A stretch of 5,507 nucleotides of DNA, taken from an uncultured Hyphomonadaceae bacterium. GTDB taxonomy: Bacteria > Pseudomonadota > Alphaproteobacteria > Caulobacterales > Hyphomonadaceae. The notes beneath the pieces were generated by a model that saw only the letters and a program-made list of their open reading frames with translations, made no database searches and was not told the origin of the DNA. Below are positions 4,360 through 5,507 of this stretch, in pieces (positions within the stretch are counted from its first letter, which is position 1; each line of letters starts with the position of its first letter). Position numbers and translations under genes: made by a program. Location: NCBI GenBank assembly GCA_937873805.1, contig CALMWO010000183.1:1-5507 (forward strand), given 5' to 3'.

Positions 4360-5507
4360 ATGCTCGGGATCGCCACGAAACTCTTTGGTTCCGTCAACGA
4401 ACGCAAGATCCGTCCCTACAAGGCCATCATCCAGCGCATCAATGCGCTCGAGCCGGTGACCGAGGCGCTGTCCGACGACGCCCTCAAGCAGCGCACCCGG
4501 GACTTCCGCCAGCAGGTCGCCAACGGCGCCAAGCTGGACGACATCCTTCCGGAAGCCTTCGCGACCGTCCGGGAGGCCGCCAAGCGCTCCCTCGGTCTGC
4601 GGCATTTCGACGTCCAGCTGATCGGCGGCATGGTCCTGCACAAGGGCGGCATTTCCGAGATGCGCACCGGCGAGGGCAAGACGCTGGTCGCCACGGCGCC
4701 GGTCTACCTCAACGCCCTTGAAGGCCGCGGCGTTCACGTCATCACCGTCAACGACTACCTCGCCAGCCGCGACGCGGACTGGATGGGTCAGGTCTACCGC
4801 TTCCTCGGCATGTCGGTCGGCAAGATCGTCCACGGCCTCGATGATGCGCAGCGCCGCGCGTCCTACGCCTGCGACATCACCTACGGCACCAACAACGAAT
4901 TCGGCTTCGACTATCTCCGCGACAACATGAAGTACCACCTGGAAGAGATGGTGCAGCGCGGCCACGCCTACGCCATCGTCGACGAAGTGGACTCGATCCT
5001 CGTGGACGAAGCGCGCACGCCGCTCATCATCTCCGGCCCGGCTGATGACAAGTCCGATCTTTACAACGCGCTCGACCGCTTCATTCCGGAACTGACGTCT
5101 GAAGATTACGATCTGGATGAAAAGCAGCGATCGATCTCGCTCACCGAAGCGGGCAACGAGCACCTGGAGCGCATTCTTGCAGCCGCCGGCATGCTCAAGG
5201 GTGACAATCTCTACGATGCGGCCAATGTCACCATCGTCCATCATATGCAGCAGGCCCTGCGCGCCCACAAGCTGTTCCAGAAGGACAAGGACTACATCGT
5301 CAAGGATGGCCAGGTGGTCATCATTGATGAATTCACCGGCCGCATGATGCAGGGCCGCCGCTATTCCGAAGGCCTGCACCAGGCCATCGAAGCCAAGGAA
5401 CACGTCGCAGTCCAGGCTGAAAACGTGACCATGGCATCGATCACCTTCCAGAATTACTTCCGCCTCTACGGCAAACTCGCCGGCATGACAGGCACGGCCG
5501 CCACGGA
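4360..5507 (+). CDS. secA: Preprotein translocase ATPase SecA, N-terminal part (runs off the right edge)
   Basis: SecA is the ATP-driven motor that pushes unfolded preproteins through the SecYEG channel at the cytoplasmic face of the inner membrane. The first 382 codons are present, under half of the usual 850-950 residues. The N-terminus M-L-G-I-A-T-K-L-F-G-S is typical. In the first nucleotide-binding domain, Walker A is M101-R-T-G-E-G-K-T108 and Walker B is D208-E-V-D211, almost the same numbering as E. coli SecA. Y-G-T-N-N-E-F-G-F-D-Y-L-R-D-N lies between them. The preprotein cross-linking domain follows from about 225, and I321-I-D-E-F-T-G-R328 and L-A-G-M-T-G-T-A near 373-380 mark the return to the motor core. 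No stop or frameshift is seen. The ATG at 4360 has only a weak GCGGA stretch upstream. It is divergent from the lipoprotein foldase gene, which fits a shared role in protein export. Confidence 0.97.
   Translation, partial: MLGIATKLFGSVNERKIRPYKAIIQRINALEPVTEALSDDALKQRTRDFRQQVANGAKLDDILPEAFATVREAAKRSLGLRHFDVQLIGGMVLHKGGISEMRTGEGKTLVATAPVYLNALEGRGVHVITVNDYLASRDADWMGQVYRFLGMSVGKIVHGLDDAQRRASYACDITYGTNNEFGFDYLRDNMKYHLEEMVQRGHAYAIVDEVDSILVDEARTPLIISGPADDKSDLYNALDRFIPELTSEDYDLDEKQRSISLTEAGNEHLERILAAAGMLKGDNLYDAANVTIVHHMQQALRAHKLFQKDKDYIVKDGQVVIIDEFTGRMMQGRRYSEGLHQAIEAKEHVAVQAENVTMASITFQNYFRLYGKLAGMTGTAAT

Noticed and set aside
4306..5403. A 365-codon minus-strand reading frame across secA
   Set aside because: It is the antisense shadow of secA, whose motifs are continuous on the plus strand. 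The frame has no recognised domain.

Overview
The window looks like core chromosome of a GC-rich alphaproteobacterium. The protein style and the gene neighbourhood (secA divergent from a PpiC-type foldase, then argJ, then mutT, and a BioC-like methyltransferase next to comF) are typical of that class. A Caulobacterales or Hyphomonadaceae-type member is my tentative guess from the sequence alone. I see no insertion sequence, phage gene, CRISPR array, tRNA or rRNA.

Layout: the left edge (about 1-55, possibly up to 151) holds the first codons of a comF-like gene running leftwards off the window. Diverging from it is a SAM-dependent methyltransferase of the BioC/NDUFAF5 type (139-1068, +). It meets a minus-strand gene tail to tail, and the two stop codons lie in the shared 8-bp palindrome CTAGCTAG. 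The minus-strand block, read right to left, is a lipoprotein parvulin foldase (4115-2970), argJ for arginine biosynthesis (2944-1703), a Nudix hydrolase of MutT type (1671-1237) and a small Flp/Fap-type type IVb pilin (1240-1061). Gaps are 25 bp, 31 bp and a 4-bp ATGA overlap, so the four genes probably form one transcription unit. On the right, secA (from 4360, +) runs off the window after 382 codons.

The genes are mostly housekeeping. SecA drives preprotein export and the divergent lipoprotein foldase probably helps exported proteins fold. ArgJ makes ornithine or N-acetylglutamate. MutT cleans oxidised nucleotides or a related substrate. The pilin at the end of this unit is the gene whose role does not obviously fit the others.

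The least explained DNA is the 244-bp divergent region between the foldase gene and secA (4116-4359). It holds a near-perfect palindrome that contains a TTGACA hexamer, a longer split inverted repeat, two very short reading frames, an AT-rich putative -10 element and a tight GC hairpin just ahead of secA. I found no convincing new defence, mobile or metabolic system; the regulatory region and the coupled pilin are the best leads.
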